Below are positions 1 through 7,209 of a DNA stretch of 64,000 nt, one piece after another. Origin of the DNA: Natronohydrobacter thiooxidans. Lineage in GTDB: Bacteria; Pseudomonadota; Alphaproteobacteria; Rhodobacterales; Rhodobacteraceae. A program made the position numbers and the translations under genes. Position 1 is the first letter of the stretch, and each line of letters begins with the position of its first letter. Location of the stretch: contig NZ_MJAP01000013.1 in the NCBI RefSeq assembly GCF_001884735.1, positions 1 through 64,000 of the forward strand. The letters run 5' to 3'. The notes under the pieces are model-generated. The model made no database searches and was not told the origin of the DNA. It saw only the letters and a program-made list of their open reading frames with translations.

Positions 1-16
1 TGATCAAGACGGATAC

Positions 17-550
17 TCACTGTTGCTCATTGCTTTCCCCTTGTCTGGAAATATTCGATCTGTCTGATCTGCGGAAGATCGTCCGCGCGAGGAGCCAGCA
101 AAGCCCGGCTGCGGCCAAGTGTGCCAGCAGGGTCGCGACCTGCGCGGCGCATTCACCTTCCGGCGCCGAGACGAGACCGGACGCGCGCGAAGCTGCTAGA
201 ACGCCCAGCAGCAGGGCGGTTCCGAGCGCGACATAGAGGGAAACGCGTCCCGTGCGCGCGTCCCATGCAGCAATCGCAAGTCCGACCAGCGCTGCCGGGG
301 CGGCGCCGACCATGTAGGAAATCGGCAGGCCGAACACGAGGCCGAGAAGCATCACCCCTACAGCGAAACGGCCCTGATCCAGCCAACCGTCCGCAGCGAG
401 CCCCGAAGTGAGGCCCAAAACGGCAAGGAGAAGCGTAACCGCCAAGGCTCCGACGGGTGGACCGAGCGCTACAAACACGGCGACGATACCGAGGAAGCGG
501 CCGATGGAGGGCTTGGGGTTGCTGTCCTGGACCTGTCCAATATCTGTCAT
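17..550 (-). CDS. Hypothetical integral membrane protein
   Basis: I do not recognise a family. The 177-residue product has about five hydrophobic stretches of membrane-span length between residues 15 and 165 and ends in a polar, basic tail rich in Arg, Ser and Gln. An upstream in-frame ATG at 625 exists, but the extra 25 residues are Pro/Arg-rich and overlap the divergent regulatory region. The start MTDIGQ at 550 therefore seems better. It is transcribed away from the gene at 637, so the 551-636 gap should hold both promoters. It could be a small inner-membrane accessory protein; the function is unknown. Confidence 0.6.
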   Translation of the reverse strand: MTDIGQVQDSNPKPSIGRFLGIVAVFVALGPPVGALAVTLLLAVLGLTSGLAADGWLDQGRFAVGVMLLGLVFGLPISYMVGAAPAALVGLAIAAWDARTGRVSLYVALGTALLLGVLAASRASGLVSAPEGECAAQVATLLAHLAAAGLCWLLARTIFRRSDRSNISRQGESNEQQ

Positions 551-584
551 GCCCGCAGTTTGAACGTGGGCTCGAAGGGCCGCA

Positions 585-602
585 CCCCCCTGAACAGGGG
601 GG
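585..602. promoter_or_regulatory. GC hairpin, copy 1 of a repeated motif
   Basis: CCCCCCT-GAAC-AGGGGGG forms a 7-bp stem with a GAAC tetraloop in the 86-bp gap between two divergent genes. Almost the same sequence recurs at 2381-2398 upstream of another gene. The role (operator, or RNA structure near the start) is not known. Confidence 0.45.
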
Positions 603-636
603 AGCCGGATTTCCCGAGCATCCATACGCTCACGTC

Positions 637-1932
637 ATGTCAGAGAGTTTCGCCAGCATCATCACCCTGATCGCCATCGCTATCGGCATGTTTTACGTCG
701 TGGGCGGCATCGTCCACATGCGCGCGCTGGTTCTGGATTCGATGGCCGACGAACTGTTCACCATGCTCGGTGATGGCGAAGCCAGCAGCGAGCGCCTGCG
801 TACGCGCGCGATGATGGCTGGGGCGGCGCTGACCTTTGCCTCTGGACTTTCGCTGCTGGCGCTGTCACGCTGGACGTTGCCGATCTTTGCCGTCAATACT
901 GTCCTGCAAGGTGCATATCTCCTCTGGGTGGCGCGGGCTTCCCCGCCGCAGGACGATGCCGAGCGGCACGGACGGCGCGCCACTTTGCGCGCCTTCTTCA
1001 ACTATATCGCGGCGCTTGGCTTCGTCGTCGGGCTCGACCGGTACGGCCTGTGGCGGATCTGGCTTGAGCCCGCCCTTGCCGAACTGGCGGCCATCGCCGC
1101 ACCGGCAATCGCGCTTTCATGGTTCTTCCGGCAACGCAGCAGTCCAGCAAGCAAAGCAACTTCAATAGCGCCCCCGTCCACTTCCTCCGAGCCGCGGCCC
1201 GCGGATGCGCCGAACCCGGAGTGTTTGAGGCTGGCACCCGAATATCACTGCGCACCGCTCTGGGACGACGAGTGTGGAAACATGGTAGATCCCGCCAGTC
1301 TGGGATTGAGCGCAGAACTCCTGCAACGCATTGCCGATTGGGATGCCTCGTTTCAAGCGACCTTCAATGAGGACGACCCCTTCGCGTCCGGATTCACCGA
1401 TGTCGCGGCGGAACATGCTTGGGTCAAAAAGGGCAATGCCATCGTCGAGGATCTGGGAAAGGAATGGCCGGGATCGATCTTCAACGGGATATCCGGGCTC
1501 ACCAAGCTGGTGCGCGATGCTCGCCATGATCTTGGACCTTGGGACGAGCTCCCGGAGGAGCGCCTCGCCGCGATCGGGGAGAAATGCGGGGTCGCCGAGA
1601 TAGAGGCGGCCATCGTTTGGCTCGACGAACTTTCGCGCGAGGGGGACGCCCTGCCGGAATGGGATGGCGACAGCCAGGACGATATCGCAAGAGCGCGGGA
1701 AACGCTCCACAGGATCCTGGCGAGGGTTCCGGGTCGCTATATCGAGATCGTCGCCAGCGGTCTGCACAGTCCGGAATGGCGCACGCGCGCCCATATCGCC
1801 ATGGCGCTGGCCGGGCACGACCGCACCACCGCCCTGCCGAGCCTGCGCGATGCGTTGGCGCGCGAGGAAGATGAAACCGCCCACCAACTGATCACTATGA
1901 CTCTGGCTAATGCCGAAAGCGAAAGACAATGA
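637..1932 (+). CDS. Membrane protein with cytoplasmic HEAT-like C-terminal domain
   Basis: This is a 431-residue protein. Residues 1-170 carry about four membrane spans. A Pro/Ser-rich linker follows near residue 175. A soluble domain then begins around the motif YHCAPLWDDECGNM and contains LGLSAELLQRIADWDASF, a pattern shared by many uncharacterised bacterial proteins. The last 60 residues look like one HEAT-like helical pair. The frame extends 60 codons further upstream, but that part is Arg/Pro-rich and antisense to the divergent gene, so ATG 637 is preferred. It overlaps the next gene by 4 bp, suggesting one operon with the secreted proteins downstream. No enzymatic motif is visible. Confidence 0.65.
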   Translation: MSESFASIITLIAIAIGMFYVVGGIVHMRALVLDSMADELFTMLGDGEASSERLRTRAMMAGAALTFASGLSLLALSRWTLPIFAVNTVLQGAYLLWVARASPPQDDAERHGRRATLRAFFNYIAALGFVVGLDRYGLWRIWLEPALAELAAIAAPAIALSWFFRQRSSPASKATSIAPPSTSSEPRPADAPNPECLRLAPEYHCAPLWDDECGNMVDPASLGLSAELLQRIADWDASFQATFNEDDPFASGFTDVAAEHAWVKKGNAIVEDLGKEWPGSIFNGISGLTKLVRDARHDLGPWDELPEERLAAIGEKCGVAEIEAAIVWLDELSREGDALPEWDGDSQDDIARARETLHRILARVPGRYIEIVASGLHSPEWRTRAHIAMALAGHDRTTALPSLRDALAREEDETAHQLITMTLANAESERQ

Positions 1933-2363
1933 CACGAAGCAGTCCCAACCGCATCGCCTGCATCCCGCTGATCGCTGTCGCAATGAGCACGCCGGTAGCG
2001 CTCGCGCAGGACTTCTCACCCTATTTCAAGACGACCGGCAGGGGCGCCTACGATCTGTATAACGACACAGTCCTCTGCAGTGCCGTGCTTGAGCGCGCGA
2101 TCGAGGCCGCACCGGAGAGCGAACAGCTTCCGCTGCTTGAAAAGGGCATCGGTTACACGGTCAATTTCGCCCTGTTCCTGCTCGGAAGCGGCAATGTCGT
2201 CGATATGAGCGGGGCGATCCTCGCAGCAGACAACCTGCCCATCGACCGGCGCAATGCCCGCGCCGACTGGCAGGCCGTCCTTTTTTCGCTGGAGGATGAG
2301 GGCGAGACGCCGGAGGCCGAGATCGCCCGCTGCCTTCGTCTCTACGGGCATGATTGGGAATAG
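1929..2363 (+). CDS. Small secreted protein of unknown function (2 Cys)
   Basis: The product has 144 residues. An N-terminal hydrophobic segment ends in ALAQ-D, which reads as a signal peptide cut after about residue 26-27. The mature part is acidic and mostly helical by composition, with exactly two cysteines (VLCSA and ARCLR), so one disulfide is possible. It starts inside the stop of the membrane protein gene (ATGA overlap), hence translational coupling is likely. No family recognised. Confidence 0.6.
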   Translation: MTRSSPNRIACIPLIAVAMSTPVALAQDFSPYFKTTGRGAYDLYNDTVLCSAVLERAIEAAPESEQLPLLEKGIGYTVNFALFLLGSGNVVDMSGAILAADNLPIDRRNARADWQAVLFSLEDEGETPEAEIARCLRLYGHDWE

Positions 2364-2380
2364 GCGCGCGTCCACCTCCT

Positions 2381-2398
2381 CCCCTCTGAACAGGGGGG
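2381..2398. promoter_or_regulatory. GC hairpin, copy 2 of a repeated motif
   Basis: CCCCTCT-GAAC-AGGGGGG has one C-to-T change in the left arm relative to copy 1 at 585-602, and the change still allows G-U pairing in RNA. It lies in the 95-bp gap between two secreted-protein genes. No T-tract follows, so a simple terminator is unlikely. Confidence 0.4.
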
Positions 2399-2458
2399 TG
2401 AACGCTCTTCCGGCGGTCAATAGCTTGCCGACATGATGTCGCCGTTTGGAGGATGACG

Positions 2459-2950
2459 ATGCGTTTTCCTGGATTAAGCCTCGTGGCCATAACCGCATTT
2501 GCAGCGGCCTTGACCGCACCAGCCATGGCGCAGGAGTGGTATGCGCGAGACTTTCCACTCACGCCTGCGAGCGAGCAAGCCAGCCCAATATGTGACATTA
2601 GCTCGGGCGAAGCTCTCCCGCTCGTTGCGTTTGTGTTCGAGAAGGAAAGAACCCGGTTCGCGGTCCGCGCCGACGAATTTGTCAGCCGGACAGGCGTTCA
2701 CGAATACACTGGCACATTGCCTTCCGGCGGGTCATTCACGGTATCTCTGGGCACCGATACATCCTCGGATGTCGCCGTGCTTACGCTTGCCGACCGGGAG
2801 GGCGGCTTGCGGCTCCTGGAGCATTTCCGTATGTCTGGTGATTTTTCACTAACGGGCAATGGGGTCGACATCCGGATTTCTGCGCTGCCCAGCGCATCCC
2901 GTGAAATGGGGAACCTTCACCATTGCCTGAGGGAACTCGACAATGCTTGA
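2459..2950 (+). CDS. Small secreted protein of unknown function (2 Cys)
   Basis: The product has 163 residues. An ATG at 2453 touches the Shine-Dalgarno GGAGG (2448-2452) directly. The ATG at 2459 sits at the normal 6-nt spacing and is chosen. The signal peptide ends in AMAQ-E. The mature part has two cysteines, one near its N-terminus (PICDIS) and one near its C-terminus (HHCLREL). The middle section looks beta-rich (alternating hydrophobic residues around TGTLPSGGSFTVSLG). The 3' end overlaps the next gene by 8 bp. No family recognised. Confidence 0.58.
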   Translation: MRFPGLSLVAITAFAAALTAPAMAQEWYARDFPLTPASEQASPICDISSGEALPLVAFVFEKERTRFAVRADEFVSRTGVHEYTGTLPSGGSFTVSLGTDTSSDVAVLTLADREGGLRLLEHFRMSGDFSLTGNGVDIRISALPSASREMGNLHHCLRELDNA

Positions 2951-3620
2951 TCGTTCCTTCCGCTCCTTAACAGCGCTGCCTGTCGCCCTTTTGTTCGCGG
3001 CATTCCTCTGTGGGTCCGCCCAAGCCAAGACGCCGGGCGGCGAGGGATTCGTCGCCATCTTCGGCGAGGTCTGCATCCCCGAGCGGCTGAGCTACACGGG
3101 CACGGTGGTTCTGGCTGAAAATCTCGGCTGGCAACCCGTCATCACCGGTGAAAACGCGGATTACGACCGCTTCATCACCCATGCTGCCGACCTGCTGGCT
3201 GAGGAGATCGCGGAGGATCCGGACTTCATAGAGGGAACGGACAGCGCCTGGTTCACCCGCGAGACCGGCGGGCGGTCCCATCTGCTGGCGGTCAGCTACC
3301 TGCTGACGGAATATCTCGATACCGTGGGCTGCCATCTCTACGATTTCGCGGCCACCGAGCCTATCGACCCCGAACCCCTGACACGGCTGCTTGGCCAGCC
3401 CATTGCCTACACCACGGATGGCAGCGATCCATTCTACGCCGTCGATCCGGCCGAGCTTGTTTCCACCGTCTGGGGGCCGCCGCCGGGCCTGCCGCGAACG
3501 CTCGACACCTATTCAACCTTCATTCCCGAAGGCAGCCCCTATGCGGCGCGGGTCGGCTTCACTGGCGCGGTGCTCAGATTTTCCACGTCATTGCCGGATC
3601 GCGCGGAGTTCGACCAGTGA
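2943..3620 (+). CDS. Secreted protein of unknown function (2 Cys)
   Basis: The 225-residue product has a signal peptide ending in SAQA-K (about residue 28). The mature protein has two cysteines, GEVCIPE and VGCHLYD, and a Pro-rich stretch near the middle. Its start overlaps the previous gene by 8 bp and its stop overlaps the next start by 4 bp. It therefore belongs to the same polycistron of secreted proteins. No motif was recognised and no function is proposed. Confidence 0.58.
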   Translation: MLDRSFRSLTALPVALLFAAFLCGSAQAKTPGGEGFVAIFGEVCIPERLSYTGTVVLAENLGWQPVITGENADYDRFITHAADLLAEEIAEDPDFIEGTDSAWFTRETGGRSHLLAVSYLLTEYLDTVGCHLYDFAATEPIDPEPLTRLLGQPIAYTTDGSDPFYAVDPAELVSTVWGPPPGLPRTLDTYSTFIPEGSPYAARVGFTGAVLRFSTSLPDRAEFDQ

Positions 3621-4216
3621 ATAGGATTTCGGTTGCCGCCGCACTCTGCCTTCTTCCCCTGCCAGCGCTGGCCCAGGCGCCGGTTATCGGCCCGGCGAGT
3701 TGCGAGGCCGAGCGGGCCGTCTATGAGATGACCGCCCCCGATACGGAGGAGAACTGGCGCATCGGCTTTGTGTCGGCGCGCAACATGGCCAGCATCGCCT
3801 CCGATCTTTACCTCAAGCTGACCACGCCGCAGCGCGACTACTGGTTCATCTTCTCCGTCTCGCAGGGCTATTCCGGCATATCGGTCTTTCCTGTAACCGA
3901 TCCATTTGCGGAGGGAGGCCCGCGCGACCTGCTCGGCCCGCCCTTCGGCGCCAACCCCGATGGCGCCACCGACCCCGACATCCTGAACGCGCTGCGCTTT
4001 CTTTCGCTCGACGCCGAACTCAACATTGCCTTCGAGCCTCCCATGAGCGGCGAGGATGCGCCACCCTACATCATGCTGCCCGAACTCGGCCGCGCGCTCT
4101 GGTACGACGCCGCGGCGCTGACCGAGGATGAGGCCGCCGACCGCGATCCGATGCCGCGCGGCGTGTTCAGGCGCGCGGGGTGCCTTGTCGCCCCGCATCC
4201 ATTGGCAGGGCTATGA
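3617..4216 (+). CDS. Secreted protein of unknown function (2 Cys)
   Basis: The 199-residue product has a short signal peptide ending in PALAQA (about residue 20). The mature protein carries one cysteine at its very N-terminus (PASCEAE) and one near its C-terminus (RAGCLVAP), so a disulfide could tie the two ends together. The middle is rich in Asp, Glu and Pro. It overlaps both neighbours by 4 bp (ATGA-type), which indicates strict co-translation within the cluster. No family recognised. Confidence 0.58.
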   Translation: MNRISVAAALCLLPLPALAQAPVIGPASCEAERAVYEMTAPDTEENWRIGFVSARNMASIASDLYLKLTTPQRDYWFIFSVSQGYSGISVFPVTDPFAEGGPRDLLGPPFGANPDGATDPDILNALRFLSLDAELNIAFEPPMSGEDAPPYIMLPELGRALWYDAAALTEDEAADRDPMPRGVFRRAGCLVAPHPLAGL

Positions 4217-4980
4217 GAAGGGCCTTCGTCGTCCTGCTTGCAGTTCTCGCGCTGCCCGCCCCGGCCAGCGCCGAGTGGAGTTGCGCCGATGCAACCTATG
4301 CGTCCGAGGTTTGCCCGTGGGTCCGTGAGGCGCCGTGGTTCGGCGAGGCGGCGGATGGCTATGCGGTGCCGGGCGTGGCGATGCGGTGGTCGAGCGATGG
4401 CTATCCTCCCGGCAGCGCGGCCATGAACTGGAATGACGGCATCTATGTCATCGTCACCCTTCCAGCCGCCGGACCGCGTGACGCCGCCGCACTGTTAGTC
4501 GACATCGCCTATGAGCCGCATGGATGGCAGGGCGAGGCGCGCGCGCTAATGCCGGAAGCCGTGATCGTGCGGCTGGGGGAAAAGGATTGGCGCGCCGACG
4601 CGCCGGAGTACCCGCCGCCTGCTTCGGACCGGTTCCACTGGCCGCCGCGCTATGTCGGAGGGAACCTCTACCGCTTCACCTTCGGCGCCGATCTTGTCGC
4701 CGCCATGCTGGCCGCCAGCACCGTCGCGCTGCACAGCTATCGGGACATCTTTCTCAGTGACGATCCGTCGGCAGTGCTGCGTTTCGAAATCCTCTTCCGC
4801 GATGATGATGGCGGCATCTTTTCCTCCGACGATATTCTCGAGATCGACAGCGGCATATGCGAGGTGAACTGCCGACCGCACCTGTCGCTTGCCGGCTTCG
4901 CCGAGGCATATGCGGGGAGCGCGGCGGATTCCGGTAGCGAAGCAGGAGCGCCAGTGCCGAAAAGGCCGGGCCAGCCATGA
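4213..4980 (+). CDS. Secreted protein of unknown function (4 Cys)
   Basis: The frame is open from 4180, but ATG 4213 overlaps the preceding TGA and gives a clean signal peptide (hydrophobic run, PASAEW cleavage region). The 255-residue product has four cysteines after the signal peptide, paired as WSCADATYASEVCPW and SGICEVNCRPHL, one pair at each end of the mature chain. The C-terminus is Ser/Ala/Pro-rich. It is the last well supported member of the secreted cluster. No family recognised. Confidence 0.58.
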   Translation: MRRAFVVLLAVLALPAPASAEWSCADATYASEVCPWVREAPWFGEAADGYAVPGVAMRWSSDGYPPGSAAMNWNDGIYVIVTLPAAGPRDAAALLVDIAYEPHGWQGEARALMPEAVIVRLGEKDWRADAPEYPPPASDRFHWPPRYVGGNLYRFTFGADLVAAMLAASTVALHSYRDIFLSDDPSAVLRFEILFRDDDGGIFSSDDILEIDSGICEVNCRPHLSLAGFAEAYAGSAADSGSEAGAPVPKRPGQP

Positions 4981-5219
4981 CGCTGCGTGAGGGACATTGG
5001 CGCGGATCGAGTGCCAGCTTGGTCGCTGCTGCGATGCTGGCGCTCGCGCGGTGCTACGAAGCGCGGATCCCGATTGTCACGCAGCAGAACGCTTACGCTA
5101 GCCCGGTGATGCCGGACGGTCGATATCACGACATGTCAGTGCCATGTCAACGTTTTGGGAGTCGCTCTCCCCCAACCCCGGTGCCCAGACGCGATCATAT
5201 ACAAGATTGCGTCAAATAG
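4977..5219 (+). CDS. Possible small ORF, doubtful
   Basis: This is an 80-codon frame whose ATG overlaps the previous stop (ATGA), as in the other junctions of the cluster. It has one weakly hydrophobic segment and a Pro/Arg-rich end that looks non-coding. The positional argument supports it and the composition does not. It may be a decayed or spurious frame. Confidence 0.25.
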   Translation: MTLREGHWRGSSASLVAAAMLALARCYEARIPIVTQQNAYASPVMPDGRYHDMSVPCQRFGSRSPPTPVPRRDHIQDCVK

Positions 5220-5221
5220 CG

Positions 5222-5241
5222 GCCCTTCAGGCCACTTTTTT
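5222..5241 (+). terminator. Weak plus-strand terminator
   Basis: GGCC-cttca-GGCC forms a short stem and is followed within two bases by a run of six T. It is a plausible intrinsic terminator for the secreted-protein cluster. Confidence 0.35.
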
Positions 5242-5250
5242 GAACGAGAG

Positions 5251-5277
5251 CCACCGACAGCGGGTCGCTGTCGGTGG
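5251..5277. terminator. Hairpin between convergent operons
   Basis: CCACCGACAGC-gggtc-GCTGTCGGTGG is a perfect 11-bp stem with a 5-nt loop just past the stop of the minus-strand binding-protein gene (ends 5294). There is no strong T-tract on either side, but the position between convergent units supports a terminator role. Confidence 0.6.
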
Positions 5278-5293
5278 TCGGCGCAAAAGTGGA

Positions 5294-6220
5294 TCAGTCA
5301 GCCATGACTTCTTCGGTTGCGGTACGGATGCGCCGCACATTGGCTTCCATCTCTTCCTGGCCGATCATGACCACGGGGAAGAATGTGTTGCCTTCGGTGA
5401 TGTCGATGAAAGACTGATGGGTGCTGGCGAATTCCGCCGCAGCGATCAGGCGCTCTTTCACCTCTTCGGGCACACCAGTGGGCACGATGATGGTGCGGTA
5501 ATCCTCGATCGAATAGTCATAGCCCAGTTCCATCAGCGTGGGCACATCCGGATAGAAGGGGCTACGCTCGGCCGACATGAAAGCCGCGACCAGCATTTCA
5601 CCCGTGGGCGTATACTGCGCATGTGTCCCGCCGGAATAGGCGAAATCGACCTCGCGGCCCAGAACCAGCGGCGCCATGCCACCGCCGCCGCCAGTGGGGA
5701 CGATCGCCAGGTCAAGCTCTTCTTCTTCGGCAATGGCGCGGATGATGGCTTCGTCCAGCGGAGTTTGCTGGGCATAGGTCATCGGGTTTTCCTTACCATG
5801 CGCGATGATTTCATCAAAGGTGCTGAAGGGCTGCTCGGCCGAGGTTACAATCGCATTCTGGCCCAGTGCGACCGCTGCCAGATATTCGAAATCGTCGATC
5901 TCGTATTCGACCGGCGTGATGATCGGCGTGAAGGTGAGTGCTGTGGTGCCGCCGAAGAGGAAAGTATAGCCATCCGGCTCGGTATTCTTCAGCCGGGTGA
6001 AGGCTACGGCCGAGCCGCCACCGGGTTGGTTGACCACGTTGACCGGCTGGCCGAGGAATTCTTCCATGACATTGGCCAGAACGCGGCCCTGAATATCGGT
6101 CGAGCCGCCGGGGTTGAAACCGATGACCATGGTCAGCGGGCGGCTGGGCCAGTCATCGGCCATCGCCATCGGGGCCGACAGGATGGTGGCGCCAAGAATG
6201 GCTGCTAGGGTCTTTTTCAT
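5294..6220 (-). CDS. Tripartite tricarboxylate transporter binding protein (TctC/Bug family), copy 2
   Basis: The 308-residue periplasmic solute receptor has a signal peptide ending in AMAD. Family features are the N-terminal RPLTMVIGFNPGGSTD segment (carboxylate-binding loop region), QPVNVVNQPGGGSA near residue 60, and the glycine-rich TGGGGGMAPLVLG segment. The protein is visibly very similar to the neighbouring product at 6248-7186, with long identical blocks such as SGGTHAQYTPTGEM and RSPFYPDVPTL. The pair therefore arose by tandem duplication. It is the last gene of the tctBACC operon. TctC-family receptors bind carboxylates such as citrate; the actual ligand cannot be read from sequence. 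Confidence 0.9.
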   Translation of the reverse strand: MKKTLAAILGATILSAPMAMADDWPSRPLTMVIGFNPGGSTDIQGRVLANVMEEFLGQPVNVVNQPGGGSAVAFTRLKNTEPDGYTFLFGGTTALTFTPIITPVEYEIDDFEYLAAVALGQNAIVTSAEQPFSTFDEIIAHGKENPMTYAQQTPLDEAIIRAIAEEEELDLAIVPTGGGGGMAPLVLGREVDFAYSGGTHAQYTPTGEMLVAAFMSAERSPFYPDVPTLMELGYDYSIEDYRTIIVPTGVPEEVKERLIAAAEFASTHQSFIDITEGNTFFPVVMIGQEEMEANVRRIRTATEEVMAD

Positions 6221-6247
6221 TGCTCTCTCTCTCCTGTTGGTGCGTCT

Positions 6248-7186
6248 TCAGTTTGCCATCAATGCTTCATTCGCCGCGCGAATTTCGCGAATGGTGGCTT
6301 CGGTTTCCGCGGCATCCATGAAGACGATGGGGTGCAGCGTGTTGTCGACCGTGACCTCGACGAAGGGTTCATGCCCGACCGCGAAGCGGGCGGCCTCTTC
6401 AAAGGCCTGCACGATCTCGTCCGGGGTGCCCCCCGGCAGAAAGAATGACCGGAAGTCATCCATCGCATAGGGATAGCCCAGTTCAGCGAGCGTGGGCACA
6501 TCCGGGTAGAAGGGCGAGCGCTCGCGCGTCAGAAAGGCCAGCACATTCATTTCCCCCGTGGGGGTGTATTGCGCATGCGTCCCGCCCGAAAAGGCGAAAT
6601 CCACCTCGCCGCCCAGCAGCAGCGGGGCCATACCGCCACCGCCGCCCGTGGGCACGATGGCCAGATCAATGCCTTCCATCGCCGCAATCTGCTGCATGAT
6701 GGCCTGATCCATCGGCAGTTGCTGGGCATAGGTCATCGGGTTTTCCTGGCCATGGGCGATAAGCTCGTCGAAGCTCTGAAAAGGCGCGTCCCCCGCAGCC
6801 ACCAGACCGAACTGGCCGCCGACCAGCGTGCCCGCATAGCGGAAATCGTCGATATCATATTCGGTTTCGGTCACCACGGGCGAGAAGGTCAGCCCAAGCT
6901 GCACCCCGAACATGAAGGTATGGCCATCGGGTGCCGCGTTCAGAAAGCGGGTCAGCGCCACCGCACCGCCGCCGCCGGGCTGGTTGACCACATTGACCGG
7001 CTGGCCGAAATGCTCTTCCAGCGTGCGCGCCAGAACCCGGCCCTGAATATCGGTCGATCCGCCCGCAGCAAAGCCGATCACCATTGTCATCGGGCGCTCC
7101 GGCTTCCAGCCCTCGGCCAGTGCCGCCGATGCGGCCAGCAGCGCACAGAGCGCCGCGCCTGCCGTCAGAATGCTGCGTCTTTTCAT
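6248..7186 (-). CDS. Tripartite tricarboxylate transporter binding protein (TctC/Bug family), copy 1
   Basis: The 312-residue receptor has a signal peptide ending near SAALAEG. It shows the same family blocks as its downstream copy: MTMVIGFAAGGSTDIQGR, QPVNVVNQPGGGGA and TGGGGGMAPLLLGGEVDFA. It lies 23 bp downstream of tctA and 27 bp upstream of the second copy, so both are probably co-transcribed. The two copies differ in the segment around residues 85-125 (LGLTFSPVV.. versus TALTFTPII..). This could reflect different ligands or simple drift. Substrate unknown. Confidence 0.9.
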   Translation of the reverse strand: MKRRSILTAGAALCALLAASAALAEGWKPERPMTMVIGFAAGGSTDIQGRVLARTLEEHFGQPVNVVNQPGGGGAVALTRFLNAAPDGHTFMFGVQLGLTFSPVVTETEYDIDDFRYAGTLVGGQFGLVAAGDAPFQSFDELIAHGQENPMTYAQQLPMDQAIMQQIAAMEGIDLAIVPTGGGGGMAPLLLGGEVDFAFSGGTHAQYTPTGEMNVLAFLTRERSPFYPDVPTLAELGYPYAMDDFRSFFLPGGTPDEIVQAFEEAARFAVGHEPFVEVTVDNTLHPIVFMDAAETEATIREIRAANEALMAN

Positions 7187-7209
7187 AAGAATTCCCCTTG
7201 GTTGCGTGG

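Noticed and set aside
29..57. TTTCC-N8-GGAAA near the left end considered as a MerR/CueR operator
   Set aside because: It lies inside the 3' end of a coding region, has the wrong spacing for CueR and no target promoter is visible.
457..636. Upstream extension of the membrane/HEAT-like gene
   Set aside because: The extra 60 residues are Arg/Pro-rich, antisense to the divergent gene and run through the GC hairpin; the first membrane span follows ATG 637 closely.
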